From Rhizobium sp. 007 (GTDB taxonomy: Bacteria > Pseudomonadota > Alphaproteobacteria > Rhizobiales > Rhizobiaceae), in assembly GCF_015353075.1 (NCBI RefSeq), contig NZ_CP064188.1, positions 2,108,001 through 2,172,000 of the forward strand: a stretch of 64,000 nucleotides of DNA, given 5' to 3'. A model generated the notes under the pieces. That model had not been told where the DNA came from. It saw only the letters and a program-made list of their open reading frames with translations, and did no database searches. Positions within the stretch are counted from its first letter, which is position 1. Every line of letters begins with the position of its first letter. Both the position numbers and the translations under genes were made by a program. Of this stretch, positions 34,730 to 43,512 are shown one piece after another.

Positions 34730-36185
34730 TTAACTGGCGGCTTTTCCTTGGGTTCGGTTATGTTTTGACCGGCTGCTTTGCCGATCGGCTAAATCTCTTC
34801 CTTCCGCTGGACAGCGTTGTTTGCGTCCTGCGGTCTTGAACCATTCTCCAATTCGTAACCTGATGCCGTTCCTGGCTTCGGTCACAGAGTGGCGTTCGGC
34901 TCCCGGTTTCCCATTCTCCTTCAAGAGCGCAGCCCAGTCCTGCCGGGCTCGCTAAAGCGCCATCAGGACAACCGGGATATCGTCGACGCGCCTTCCGTGA
35001 TGCTTTCGCTGCGCGGCTCGTAAGCGCGCTGGTCACGCAGGATGTGGAAGGCGATCGTCAAAAGCTTGCGCGCAATGGCAACGCGCGCCTTGTTGGTTCC
35101 TCTGATGTTCAGATGATCGTACTGGGCGCGCAGCTGCGCATCGCTGGCGATGGCCGGAGCCACCGCCTCGACGAAAGCCCAGCGCAGCCACTTGTTGCCC
35201 TGCTTGATGATCTTGCCGTGGAAGGTCTTGCCACCGGAGGAATAGGTCGACGGCACCAAGCCGGCATAGGCGGCGAGCTTCTTCGGGTTGCGGAACCGCG
35301 CTATGTCGTCGATCTCCGCATCGATCAGCCGGGCGAAGAACTCGCCGATGCCGGGGATGGTCTTCAACAGCTTCACATTGGGATTGGCCTTGGTCATCGC
35401 CCGGATTGTCGTCTCCGACTGCTTGATCCGGACGTCGATGTCGGCGATGAAGTCGAGGCCACGGTCGATCTGGATGCGGTCGATCTCTGAGACCTTCACC
35501 TGCGCCAGCTGGAGGCGGCCGGCCTTGCCGAACAGGTCGCCGAGCTTCTTCAACTGCGCCGTCTGCTCCGGATAACGATCAAACACCGTGACGATGCGGT
35601 TCTTCGTCATCGTCCGCAGCCGCACGTAGAACATCCGCTCACGCAGCGCGACACGCAGTTCTCGGGCCTTGTCGCTCGGCGCCCAGGCCTCCGGCACCAG
35701 GTCGGCTCGGAGCAGATGCGCCAGCACCGTCGCGTCGATCTTGTCGGTCTTGATCTTGGCGTCAGCGATTGCCTTGACCTTCAACGGATGGGCGAGGACG
35801 ACATCATCACAAATGTCGTCGAGCCAGTCGTACATCACCATCCAGTTGCGGGTCGCCTCGACCACCGCATGCGAATTCTCACGGTATCGCTCCAGAAACC
35901 CACCCAGCGACTGGCGGTCGTTCTTCACCCGGCCGGATCTGAGCGTCTTGCCACTGCTGTCCTGCACCACCAGATGGCTATAGGATTTGTGGTAGTCGAC
36001 GCCGATATGGTAATCATAAGAGGCAGTCATGCTTTCAACTCCCTTATTGAGATCTTCGAAACTCCAATAAGGTAAGCCGAAAGGCTGGAAGTGTGACTGT
36101 CCCTCGATCATCACCTGCATATCAAATGATCCGTTCTCGCAGCGGACGCGACATCTTTCATGCCACCTCCCTTGTGCTGTCGTAT
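34730..36185 (-). mobile_element. IS110-family insertion sequence (approximate limits)
   Basis: The transposase gene and about 150-230 bases on each side separate two genes of one catabolic operon. I see no clear terminal inverted repeats, which is usual for IS110, and cannot place the ends exactly; the limits given are the edges of the flanking operon genes. Confidence 0.6.
34963..36030 (-). CDS. IS110-family transposase
   Basis: A 355-residue DEDD transposase. The N-terminal RuvC-like fold begins YDYHIGVDYHKSYSHLVVQD with the first acidic residue, and KIKTDKIDATVLAHLLRADL carries further conserved Asp residues. The C-terminal Transposase_20 part shows TIPGIGEFFARLIDAEI, RFRNPKKLAAYAGLVPSTYS and NKWLRWAFVEA. 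Full length, so the element may be active. I use the ATG at 36030, where homology begins. Confidence 0.93.
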   Translation of the reverse strand: MTASYDYHIGVDYHKSYSHLVVQDSSGKTLRSGRVKNDRQSLGGFLERYRENSHAVVEATRNWMVMYDWLDDICDDVVLAHPLKVKAIADAKIKTDKIDATVLAHLLRADLVPEAWAPSDKARELRVALRERMFYVRLRTMTKNRIVTVFDRYPEQTAQLKKLGDLFGKAGRLQLAQVKVSEIDRIQIDRGLDFIADIDVRIKQSETTIRAMTKANPNVKLLKTIPGIGEFFARLIDAEIDDIARFRNPKKLAAYAGLVPSTYSSGGKTFHGKIIKQGNKWLRWAFVEAVAPAIASDAQLRAQYDHLNIRGTNKARVAIARKLLTIAFHILRDQRAYEPRSESITEGASTISRLS

Positions 36186-36191
36186 GGAGGG

Positions 36192-37052
36192 TCATTCGGT
36201 CATGGCCTTGAAATGGGCGAGCATTCGGGCTGCATCCGGTGTTCGTCCTGTCAACAGACGAAAAGCGCCAACGGCCTGGAAGACCGCCATGCCTCCGCCA
36301 TCGAGCGTCCGGCAGCCACGATGTCTGGCTTGCCTCAGCAGTTCGGTCTCCAAGGGGAAGTAGACGATCTCGGCGACCCAGTGCCGTTCCTCAAGCAGGT
36401 CCGGCGGCAAGGGGATGCCCGGATACTTCGTCATTCCGGTCGGCGTTGCATGTATGAGGCCGGCTGCCTGCCCCATCTCGGATGCCAGATCCGTTCCGGC
36501 GATGATGGAAGCAGCGGGAAAGAGCCGCGCCATCGTTTCCGTCAAGGCCGCAGCACGTTGCGTGTCGCGATCGAAGACGGCCAACCTCTGCAAGCCAAGA
36601 ACGAGCATTGCATAAGCGGTCGCAACGCCTGCGCCGCCAGCACCGAGCTGGACGGCCGAAGAAAGATCGGCGTCCGGCAGCCCGCGACGGAAGCTTTCGG
36701 CAAAGCCCCACCAATCGGTATTGTGTCCATATCGCCGCCCATCCTTGAAAACGACGGTATTGACGGCCCCGAGAGCCCGCGCCTCGGATGACAGGTCGTC
36801 CAGACAGGAGATGACGATCTGTTTGCAGGGATGGGTGATGTTGAGGCCGGCAAGACCTTGAGCCTCGGCCTTAGCCAGAAGTTTCGGCAGGTCGGCTGGC
36901 GAGGCGCCGATCCGGTTAAGGTCGATCAGTTCATACTCGTAGTTCAGACCCTGGGCGGCACCCTCCTTCATATGCATGGCGGGTGTCAGCGACGCTTGGA
37001 TGCCGGCGCCGATCAGGCCGGCCTTTAGCGGTCTTATGATTGTTTCGGCCAT
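36192..37052 (-). CDS. aroE: Shikimate/quinate dehydrogenase
   Basis: A 286-residue AroE-family enzyme. It has the substrate region GLIGAGIQASLTPAMH and GLNITHPCKQ with the catalytic Lys, the GHNTDWWGFAESF Asp motif, the QLGAGGAGVATAYAML nucleotide-binding loop and a C-terminal LDGGGMAVFQAVGAF. Shikimate or quinate would be oxidised to the 3-dehydro form, feeding the dehydratase encoded downstream. It lies 64 bases after the TRAP substrate-binding gene, with a strong hairpin between them. Confidence 0.88.
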   Translation of the reverse strand: MAETIIRPLKAGLIGAGIQASLTPAMHMKEGAAQGLNYEYELIDLNRIGASPADLPKLLAKAEAQGLAGLNITHPCKQIVISCLDDLSSEARALGAVNTVVFKDGRRYGHNTDWWGFAESFRRGLPDADLSSAVQLGAGGAGVATAYAMLVLGLQRLAVFDRDTQRAAALTETMARLFPAASIIAGTDLASEMGQAAGLIHATPTGMTKYPGIPLPPDLLEERHWVAEIVYFPLETELLRQARHRGCRTLDGGGMAVFQAVGAFRLLTGRTPDAARMLAHFKAMTE

Positions 37053-37087
37053 CCGTCTTTTCCGTGGTTCCGATGAGAAAGGGACCA

Positions 37088-37105
37088 GGCCCGCAGCTGC
37101 GGGCC
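37088..37105 (-). terminator. Perfect 18-base palindrome after the TRAP substrate-binding gene
   Basis: GGCCCGCAGCTGCGGGCC lies 11 bases past the stop at 37117. There is no U-tract on the minus strand, so it is more likely an mRNA-stabilising or attenuating hairpin inside the operon than a full terminator. Confidence 0.5.
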
Positions 37106-37116
37106 CGATCCTTTGC

Positions 37117-38133
37117 TTATTTGCCGCGAACGGTGTCGAGTTCCTTCATGAGCTGAGCGACCGTTTCTGCGCCGATCTGAGGGCTGAACTTGTCGATCAA
37201 CGGCTTGACGGCGTCGCGCAGCTTCTGCGTCTCTTCCGGGCTCAGCTCGCTGACTTCCATGCCGGTCTTCTTGATCTCTTCAATCGCCTTGGCGTCCATC
37301 TCGCGCGAAACCTTGCGCTGATAGTCGCGCGCCTCGGTTGCGGCCGATTGGAAGAGGGCTTTTTCTTCATCGTTGAGCCCATCCCAGAACTTCTTGCTGA
37401 TGAGCACGATCTGCGGATTGTACTGATGGCGGGTCACCGTCATGTACTTCTGCACTTCGAAGAACTTGGCATTGATGATGTTCGCAGCCGGATTTTCCTG
37501 GCCGTCGACAGTGCCGGTTTCGAGCGCCGTATAGAGCTCGGTGTATGGAAGCGGAACGGCGTTGGCGCCAAGGCTGTTGAAGAGCTCGATCGGGATCGGC
37601 GACTGGATCGTGCGGATCTTAAGGCCCTTGATGTCCTCAAGCTTGGTAACTGCGTGGCGATTGTTCGTCAGGTTGCGGAAACCGAGCTCCCAATAGGCAA
37701 GACCGACGAGGCCGGTATCCGGCAGAAGCTTCATCAGACCGGAGCCGAACGGTCCGTCCATCACCTTGTCTGCTTCCTCGCCGCTATTGAAGAGGAAGGG
37801 CAGATCGACGGCGCCGAACGGCTTGGCATTGCTTGCAAGGATGCCGGCATTGAGCACCGTCATTTCGATCACGCCGCCCTGCAGCGCCGAGACGGTCTGA
37901 ACGTCGCCGCCAAGCACGCCGCCGGGAAAGAGTTTCACCTCGATCTTGCCGCCGCTCTTCTCCTTCAAGAGCTCGGCGAACTTCTCCATTCCCATGACCT
38001 GGGGATGGCCCTTATTGTTCGCCGACGCGAATTTGAGCTGATGCTCGCGGATTTCGGCCATGGCCGGGCCGGTTGCCAGCAATGCGATCGGCAACGCCAA
38101 TCCCAATGCCAGCTTCGTCAATTTATTGAGCAT
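37117..38133 (-). CDS. TRAP transporter periplasmic substrate-binding protein (DctP type)
   Basis: A 338-residue exported protein. Signal peptide MLNKLTKLALGLALPIALLA is cut near GPAMA. The mature part has LKFASANNKGHPQVMGMEKF, the conserved IRTIQSPIPIELFNSLGANA arginine-bearing segment and TVDGQENPAANI. It binds the solute for the DctQM membrane pair encoded upstream. Given the shikimate dehydrogenase and dehydratase next to it, shikimate, quinate or dehydroshikimate is the likely ligand. The ATG at 38133 follows GGAGGAAG. Confidence 0.88.
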   Translation of the reverse strand: MLNKLTKLALGLALPIALLATGPAMAEIREHQLKFASANNKGHPQVMGMEKFAELLKEKSGGKIEVKLFPGGVLGGDVQTVSALQGGVIEMTVLNAGILASNAKPFGAVDLPFLFNSGEEADKVMDGPFGSGLMKLLPDTGLVGLAYWELGFRNLTNNRHAVTKLEDIKGLKIRTIQSPIPIELFNSLGANAVPLPYTELYTALETGTVDGQENPAANIINAKFFEVQKYMTVTRHQYNPQIVLISKKFWDGLNDEEKALFQSAATEARDYQRKVSREMDAKAIEEIKKTGMEVSELSPEETQKLRDAVKPLIDKFSPQIGAETVAQLMKELDTVRGK

Positions 38134-38210
38134 GTCTTCCTCCCAGGTTGTGGCCGGCATCTCCCTCCGGCCGCGTTGAAATTCGTTCGCCGTTGCCGGC
38201 GAAACTGCGA

Positions 38211-39491
38211 TCAGTGTCCGAACCAGGAGACCGGGACGGTCACCAGTTGCGGAAACAGGACGAGCAGAAACAGAACGATCAGTTCGGCGATGAGAAAGGG
38301 CATGACGCCCTTCATCAACTCTTCCATCGAGAGCTTCGAGACGCCGCAGATAACATTGAGCACGGTGCCGACCGGCGGCGTGATCAGGCCAATCGCATTG
38401 TTGATGATGAAAAGCACGCCGAAATAGACCGGATCAATGCCCGCCTGCTTGATGATCGGCATCAGCACCGGCGTCATGATCAGGATCGTCGGCGTCATGT
38501 CCATGGCGGTTCCGACGACGACGATCAGCACCATGATGGCGAGCAGCAGAAGGGTCTGATTGTCCATCAGCGGTTCGACCAGGGCCGCGAGCTCGCCGGG
38601 CACGTCGGCAACTGTGATCAGCCAGGCGGAAACCGCCGCACAGGCAACCAGGAACATGACGACGGAGGTGATCTTCGCGGCCGCCACAAAGACATGAAAC
38701 AGTCTCGCGGGGGGCAGTTCGCGATAAATGACCATCGAGACGAAAAGCGAATAAACAGCGGCAACGACGCCGGCTTCGGTTGGCGTGAAGACGCCGAATT
38801 TCAAGCCGACGATGATGATGACCGGCAGCATCAGGGCCCAGATGCTGTCGATGAAGGCTTTGAGACGCACCGCGCCGCTCTGCTTCGGGGGAAGTGCGAA
38901 CTGCTCCTTTCGTGAGACGATCAACCAGGTCACACAGAGTGCGGCTGCGATCATAAGCCCCGGGAAAATTCCCGCCAGAAAAAGCTTGGTGATCGAAACG
39001 CCGCCGACCACGCCGAAGAGGATGAAACCGATCGACGGAGGAATGATCGGCCCGATAACGGAAGCTGAGGCGAGGAGGCCGCCGGTGCGCGCCGGGTCGT
39101 GTCCGGACTTCTGCATCATCGGAAAAAGAAGCGCTCCCAGGGCCGCGGCGTCGGCAACGGCCGACCCGGAAAGACTCGAAAGGACACAGGCGGCGAAGAT
39201 GGCGACAAAACCGAGGCCGCCTCGGACATGGCCCACCATCGCCATGGCAAGGTCGACAATGCGGCGAGAAAGTCCGCCGGTATTCATGACCTCGCCGGCA
39301 AGAAGAAAGAAAGGCACTGCCATCAGCGGAAAGCTGTCGGCGCCGTTCAGCACGTTCTGCGCCACGATCTGCGCATCGAAGATGTCAAGATACATCATCA
39401 ACGCAACGCCGCTGATGATAAGCGCAAAGGCGATGGGCACCCCAAGCGCCATGGGACCGAGAAGCGCTCCGAGGAAGATGGATACAGTCAT
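38211..39491 (-). CDS. TRAP transporter large permease (DctM type)
   Basis: A 426-residue membrane protein with about 12 hydrophobic segments. Visible are FLLAGEVMNTGGLSRRIVDL and LSGSAVADAAALGALLFPMM, both conserved in DctM, the TPTEAGVVAAVYSLFV loop and ITPPVGTVLNVICGVSK near the end. It forms the sodium-coupled channel for the DctP-bound acid. It lies between the small permease and the binding-protein genes on the same strand. Confidence 0.9.
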   Translation of the reverse strand: MTVSIFLGALLGPMALGVPIAFALIISGVALMMYLDIFDAQIVAQNVLNGADSFPLMAVPFFLLAGEVMNTGGLSRRIVDLAMAMVGHVRGGLGFVAIFAACVLSSLSGSAVADAAALGALLFPMMQKSGHDPARTGGLLASASVIGPIIPPSIGFILFGVVGGVSITKLFLAGIFPGLMIAAALCVTWLIVSRKEQFALPPKQSGAVRLKAFIDSIWALMLPVIIIVGLKFGVFTPTEAGVVAAVYSLFVSMVIYRELPPARLFHVFVAAAKITSVVMFLVACAAVSAWLITVADVPGELAALVEPLMDNQTLLLLAIMVLIVVVGTAMDMTPTILIMTPVLMPIIKQAGIDPVYFGVLFIINNAIGLITPPVGTVLNVICGVSKLSMEELMKGVMPFLIAELIVLFLLVLFPQLVTVPVSWFGH

Positions 39492-39501
39492 TTCCCGCCC
39501 C

Positions 39502-40062
39502 TCAATGCTTTGTCACGAGCTTGGCAAGTGCCGGATCGTGATCCTCGAGCGCGACTTGTTCCTCACTGTCGCGGACAAGTTCGACCGTCGTGACATCGAT
39601 GCGGCCCGTGGCGATCGCGAACGCGTCCCACAAGAGAATGAGAAATGCCGGGACGCCGAACGCCAGACCGGCGCCGTAGAAGAATGCCATCGAAATACCG
39701 GTTGCTGGCGCTGCCACATGAACGTTGATCAGGGTCTGCGTCCACGCACCGCTGATCATCAGCCAGGTCGCCAGCAGCATCAGTGCATGCCCGGCGAGTG
39801 CAGCCATTCTGGCAGCCGTGGGTGGCAGGCGCCGCAGCACTGAATCGACACCGAGATGGCCATGCTCGCGCATTGCGACCACCGCGCCGAGAAATGTCAG
39901 CCAGACGAAGAACATCCGCGACAACTCTTCGGAGGACGTGATGCCCTGATTGAAGGCATAGCGAAGGACGACATTGCCGAAGACGAGCACGACCATGCCT
40001 GCCAGCAAGAGCGCGATCGTCGCCTTCAGCACGAGAAAATAGAAATCGATGATGCGGGTCAT
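39502..40062 (-). CDS. TRAP transporter small permease (DctQ type)
   Basis: A 186-residue protein with four membrane helices. It contains VVLRYAFNQGITSSEELSRM and FVWLTFLGAVVAMREHGHLG, the conserved core of DctQ. The ATG at 40062 follows GGGAGGAG. It is the first gene of the leftward operon dctQ-dctM-dctP-aroE-[IS110]-qsuB. Confidence 0.88.
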   Translation of the reverse strand: MTRIIDFYFLVLKATIALLLAGMVVLVFGNVVLRYAFNQGITSSEELSRMFFVWLTFLGAVVAMREHGHLGVDSVLRRLPPTAARMAALAGHALMLLATWLMISGAWTQTLINVHVAAPATGISMAFFYGAGLAFGVPAFLILLWDAFAIATGRIDVTTVELVRDSEEQVALEDHDPALAKLVTKH

Positions 40063-40189
40063 TCGCTCCTCCCAAAGCGTGGGCTCACAGATCCAGTGAT
40101 CTTTCCAACGTCCGTAAGTCGCGCGGGGACGCGCATCTAAGCGGAGACCTCGCGCCCCCTCCTCCGGGGACATGTTGCCTTGTCTTCAA

Positions 40190-40208
40190 AATGTACTAAC
40201 TAGTTCGA
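40190..40208. promoter_or_regulatory. AACTAGTT-centred inverted repeat, probable TetR operator
   Basis: The sequence ACTAACTAGTTCG, with AACTAGTT at 40198-40205, sits in the gap between the leftward TRAP operon and the rightward TetR gene, where a shared operator is expected. Confidence 0.45.
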
Positions 40209-40336
40209 ATGTCAAGCGGTGATCTATTGAAACGGACGTGCAAGGTGAATATGACTTTGTCGTCGAGCGCATGAAATGGCGGCCCTCCCACGTTCAGGCT
40301 TCCGTTTTGACAATTGGAAACAGCGGTTTAGGGAAT

Positions 40337-41005
40337 ATGGTCGTGAGAGAGATGGCGGAGCGGGCTGAAAACGGACGAAAGAACGATCCGCAGCGGACGC
40401 AGGCGGATATTCTCGTTGTCGCGACGAAGGAGTTCGCAACCCATGGCCTCGCCGGTGCGCGCGTCGATGCGATCGCGGAAAAGACCCGCACCTCGAAGCG
40501 GATGATCTATTACTATTTCGGCAGTAAGGAGGGTCTCTATCTCGCCGTGCTGGAGCAGTCCTACCGCAAGATCCGCTCGCTGGAAGCTGACCTTCAGCTT
40601 TCGAACCTTGAGCCGGAAGCAGCGCTACGCACGCTCATCGCAACGACTTTCGATCACGACGAGGCCAACCCGGATTTCGTCCGGCTGGTGAGCATCGAGA
40701 ACATTCATCACGCCACGCATATGCTGCGCTCGGATGCCATCCGCGACCTCAACGTCTCGGTCATAGAGACGATCGCTAAAATCCTGGAACGTGGTTTCGA
40801 ACAGGGCGTATTTCATCGCAAGGCCGATCCGATCGATGTCCACATGATGATCAGCGCCTTCTGCTTCTTCCGCGTCTCGAACCGCTATACCTTCGGCACG
40901 ATCTTCAGGCGGGATCTCTCGGAAAGCCAGACAATCGACCGGCACCGCGGAATGATCGCCGATGCCGTCGTAAGCTATCTCAAGTCCTGCCCGTCGCCGG
41001 ATTGA
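40337..41005 (+). CDS. TetR/AcrR-family regulator
   Basis: A 222-residue protein. The HTH region reads LAGARVDAIAEKTRTSKRMI followed by YYYFGSKEGLYLAVLEQSY; the C-terminal ligand domain includes FVRLVSIENIHHATHM. It is divergent from the TRAP/shikimate operon and is the likely local regulator, responding to the transported acid or a product. The ATG at 40337 is chosen; another ATG at 40352 is possible. Confidence 0.85.
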   Translation: MVVREMAERAENGRKNDPQRTQADILVVATKEFATHGLAGARVDAIAEKTRTSKRMIYYYFGSKEGLYLAVLEQSYRKIRSLEADLQLSNLEPEAALRTLIATTFDHDEANPDFVRLVSIENIHHATHMLRSDAIRDLNVSVIETIAKILERGFEQGVFHRKADPIDVHMMISAFCFFRVSNRYTFGTIFRRDLSESQTIDRHRGMIADAVVSYLKSCPSPD

Positions 41006-41520
41006 CGCCGGCCAGCTTTGCGGCGGCGATCAACCATATTGTTGCCGCCAACTGGAAGAATTCAGCGGCGAGCCGGCTGCCGGATATGTCCACTGGGGTG
41101 CAACGACGCAGAATATCTTTGACACCGGCGCCGCCTTGCAAATGAAGCGGACGCAAACGCTTATCGACGACAGTCTCGCGAGAGTCGAAAGCGCGCTCGC
41201 ACAGCTTGGCAACGAAACATCGGGACACGTTGCAAGCAGGCCGCACCCACGGCCAACACGCTTTGCCCATGACGTTCGGGTTCAAGGTGACGGCTGGCTC
41301 GAAGAGGTCCGCCGCGATCGTCAACGTCTAAAAGACCGATTGAGATCGTCCTTCGTCGCCTGCCTCGGCGGAGCGATCGGAACATTTGCGGCTATGGGCG
41401 ATAAGGGCCCGGCAGTGGACGTGGAAATGCTGCTATCCTCGACTTGGAGCCTGCAGTCCTGCCGATCCGATCCTCCTATGATCGCGTCAGCGATTATGTC
41501 TGCGCCCTTGGACAGATTAG
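41006..41520 (+). pseudogene. Relic of a fumarase/aspartase-superfamily lyase (PcaB-like)
   Basis: A continuous frame gives [60 protein letters not shown] and SFVACLGGAIGTFAAMGDKG; then a neighbouring frame gives LEPAVLPIRSSYDRVSDYVC. These are internal blocks of 3-carboxy-muconate cycloisomerase/adenylosuccinate-lyase-like enzymes. No start, no C-terminal half and at least one frameshift are present. A link to protocatechuate catabolism beside the dehydroshikimate dehydratase is suggestive. Confidence 0.6.
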
Positions 41521-41530
41521 CGGGTAGAAC

Positions 41531-41978
41531 GGACATGGATCGACAAGAGATCGCGCGACGCTGACGAGAGCAGGTCGCAAGGCCAAAAGCTGACTATCTT
41601 GACCAACTGCTTGATCTGTATGAACGGAAAATCACAAGCAGTTATCCGGAATGGACCGAATAAACTTGGTGGCCTTGATAGGATTCGAACCGGTGACCGC
41701 TAAATATAAAGCTCCTGATCCAGGTGCGCCGCTGACGGACGGAAAAGCTCTCTGATCGTTGCACGCCGCGCCCGACCCAGTCGGGCTTCGTGACCTCGAG
41801 GTAGACGACATGCTCCGCATGAGAGTGTTTCCTCCTCGATTAAGAGGAGCGGAATCAAAACCCTGCTTCTGACACGCTGGCCCAAGGATTGTCTGGTGTG
41901 TTGGAGAAGTTCACCTTGGACGTCGCCGACGCGCGGTTGGCGCTCAACAAGGCCGATGGAGACGGGGCACTGTCTTTT
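41531..41978. other. Decayed sequence between lyase relic and membrane protein
   Basis: Short coding-like pieces occur (for example LVALIGFEPVTAKYKAPDPG near 41670), but they are not joined in a gene and I recognise no family. A tRNA-like 3' end at 41668-41705 was considered and rejected. Confidence 0.35.
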
Positions 41979-43478
41979 CTATCCTGCCACTGGCGTCGAC
42001 AGCAGCCATAAACCGAAGACCGTATAAAAGATCATCCCTGCTGCGAGAAGAAGTTGGCTGCGGACGGCGCGCTTGGTTGTGCCGAAGTGCTCGATTGCCA
42101 CCATGTGGGCGAGCATCATGCCGGCGATATGTCCCGCCACCACGATGACGGTCTGCACCGTCCAGAGGATCGAAACCCTTTCCAGATTGCTGAGAAAAGA
42201 TGTCGTCGGATGCAAATGCGCCGTCCCGAACAAATTCCATCCGAGCGAAAAAGGATCGGATATCGCCGCGGCAAAATACTGGCCATTGACAAGCAGCACC
42301 GTCAGGTAATGGGCAGCGTGAAAGGCGATCGAGATTGGAATGATGGAGACGACGAACAGCCCGGCAGAAGCCTCGAGTGCCGCCCCGCGGGGCTCAGCTG
42401 CAGCGCGGTTTCCCAGATATACCGTGAGATAGAAGACGACGGCAAGCGCGACAAATGCGGCCAGAAGCCCGAACGTATTGACCGTCATCATCGCGCTGCG
42501 GCCGGGAAATTCGAGCGGATTGACGCCAATCAATCCAAGCCATGTGAAGGTCTTCGAAAACCCGTCGAAGGAGACAGTGGCAAGCGTCAGAAGAACGAAT
42601 AGCGTGGCGCTGACGGAGAGCGGACGCCCGACGACAAAGCGCCGGCCAGGCCATGTGAGCACGAGCCAACGGCGGCCTTGTCTTCGACGCCCCGAGAACG
42701 GAGCGACCGTGCCGACAAAGCGGAAGAAGACCGACAGCGCCTCTCCCCGCCGCATCCATTCGCCTTGCCCAAAAACGATCATCGCAACGAGATTGAAAAG
42801 CCAGTAGATCGCAGCCCCGATGGCCAGTTCCGGCGGATTGTCAGGCGCGAGGGAAACGAGTTCGTACCAAGCAATCAATAGGAACATCAACAATGCCGGG
42901 AGGTAGCCTACGGTCTTCGGCATAGTGACGAGCGCCGTCCGTGCGAGATGGCTGCCCGTCATGCTCCTCAGCGCCGCAAGTGGCCCCGTCCAGGGATTGA
43001 GCCACGGCCACAGATTGCCGAAAAGCGCCTGCAGAAGTGTGAACCCGACCCAGAAGACCGTCCAGACCATCAGCGGCAGTAGGTTTTCCAGCGGATCCGG
43101 CGTGGCGACAAGGCCAGCGACAAAAAGGATCGCGAGCAGCGAGAAACTGAAGAGACTGGCGGCATTTCTGGGTACGCGAGGCAGCCGCGCGCAGGTCAGC
43201 TCAGTGCGCGTGAGCGCTTTGAACCAGGCCGCGGGCAGGATGGCGAGCGTCACGAAGGAGGCCGCGACCGCCAGCGCCCCGCCTGTTCGGTAATAACCGG
43301 TCGGCAGCAGCATGACGAAACCGCGTTCGCTGCCATGGGCAAAGGCGGGGCAAGCAATTGAGACGGCCATGGCCACACTACCGGCGGCAAGGGCGGTGCT
43401 TTTTTGCAAAACCGGAAGGATCGACGCAACGCCCCCGCACGCGGCGGATCCAGTGTACCAAGGAATGCTGATCGTCAT
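41979..43478 (-). CDS. Multipass membrane protein, possibly of the fenitrothion-hydrolase-annotated family
   Basis: A 499-residue protein with an N-terminal hydrophobic leader ending near CPAFAHGSERG and about 11 further membrane segments, ending in FYTVFGLWLLSTPVAG. Mid-protein blocks include NLWPWLNPWTGPLAALRS and HPTTSFLSNLERVSILWTVQ. The AHG-type mature start and overall plan resemble membrane proteins labelled fenitrothion hydrolase in some genomes; I treat this as a name only. A site matching the cluster operator lies 21 bases upstream of its start (43499-43512), which links it to the N-heterocycle regulon. Confidence 0.6.
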   Translation of the reverse strand: MTISIPWYTGSAACGGVASILPVLQKSTALAAGSVAMAVSIACPAFAHGSERGFVMLLPTGYYRTGGALAVAASFVTLAILPAAWFKALTRTELTCARLPRVPRNAASLFSFSLLAILFVAGLVATPDPLENLLPLMVWTVFWVGFTLLQALFGNLWPWLNPWTGPLAALRSMTGSHLARTALVTMPKTVGYLPALLMFLLIAWYELVSLAPDNPPELAIGAAIYWLFNLVAMIVFGQGEWMRRGEALSVFFRFVGTVAPFSGRRRQGRRWLVLTWPGRRFVVGRPLSVSATLFVLLTLATVSFDGFSKTFTWLGLIGVNPLEFPGRSAMMTVNTFGLLAAFVALAVVFYLTVYLGNRAAAEPRGAALEASAGLFVVSIIPISIAFHAAHYLTVLLVNGQYFAAAISDPFSLGWNLFGTAHLHPTTSFLSNLERVSILWTVQTVIVVAGHIAGMMLAHMVAIEHFGTTKRAVRSQLLLAAGMIFYTVFGLWLLSTPVAG

Positions 43479-43498
43479 CCCTGCCCCCGCAGATTATC

Positions 43499-43512
43499 GT
43501 TTGCATACGAAC
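43499..43512 (+). promoter_or_regulatory. Putative MarR operator, site 1
   Basis: GTTTGCATACGAAC fits the shared RTTTGYAYACGAAY pattern. It lies just upstream of the membrane protein gene start at 43478. Confidence 0.5.

Noticed and set aside
36976..38427. Long open frame of 483 codons on the plus strand
   Set aside because: It is antisense to the TRAP binding-protein and shikimate dehydrogenase genes, has an unusual Arg/Asp/His-rich composition and matches no family; a shadow of GC-rich coding sequence.
41668..41705. tRNA-like 3' end on the minus strand (GGTTCGAATCC loop and an ACCA end)
   Set aside because: The T-arm stem does not pair, and no matching D-arm, anticodon arm or 5' acceptor strand lies upstream. 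The same bases read as coding-like residues on the plus strand.
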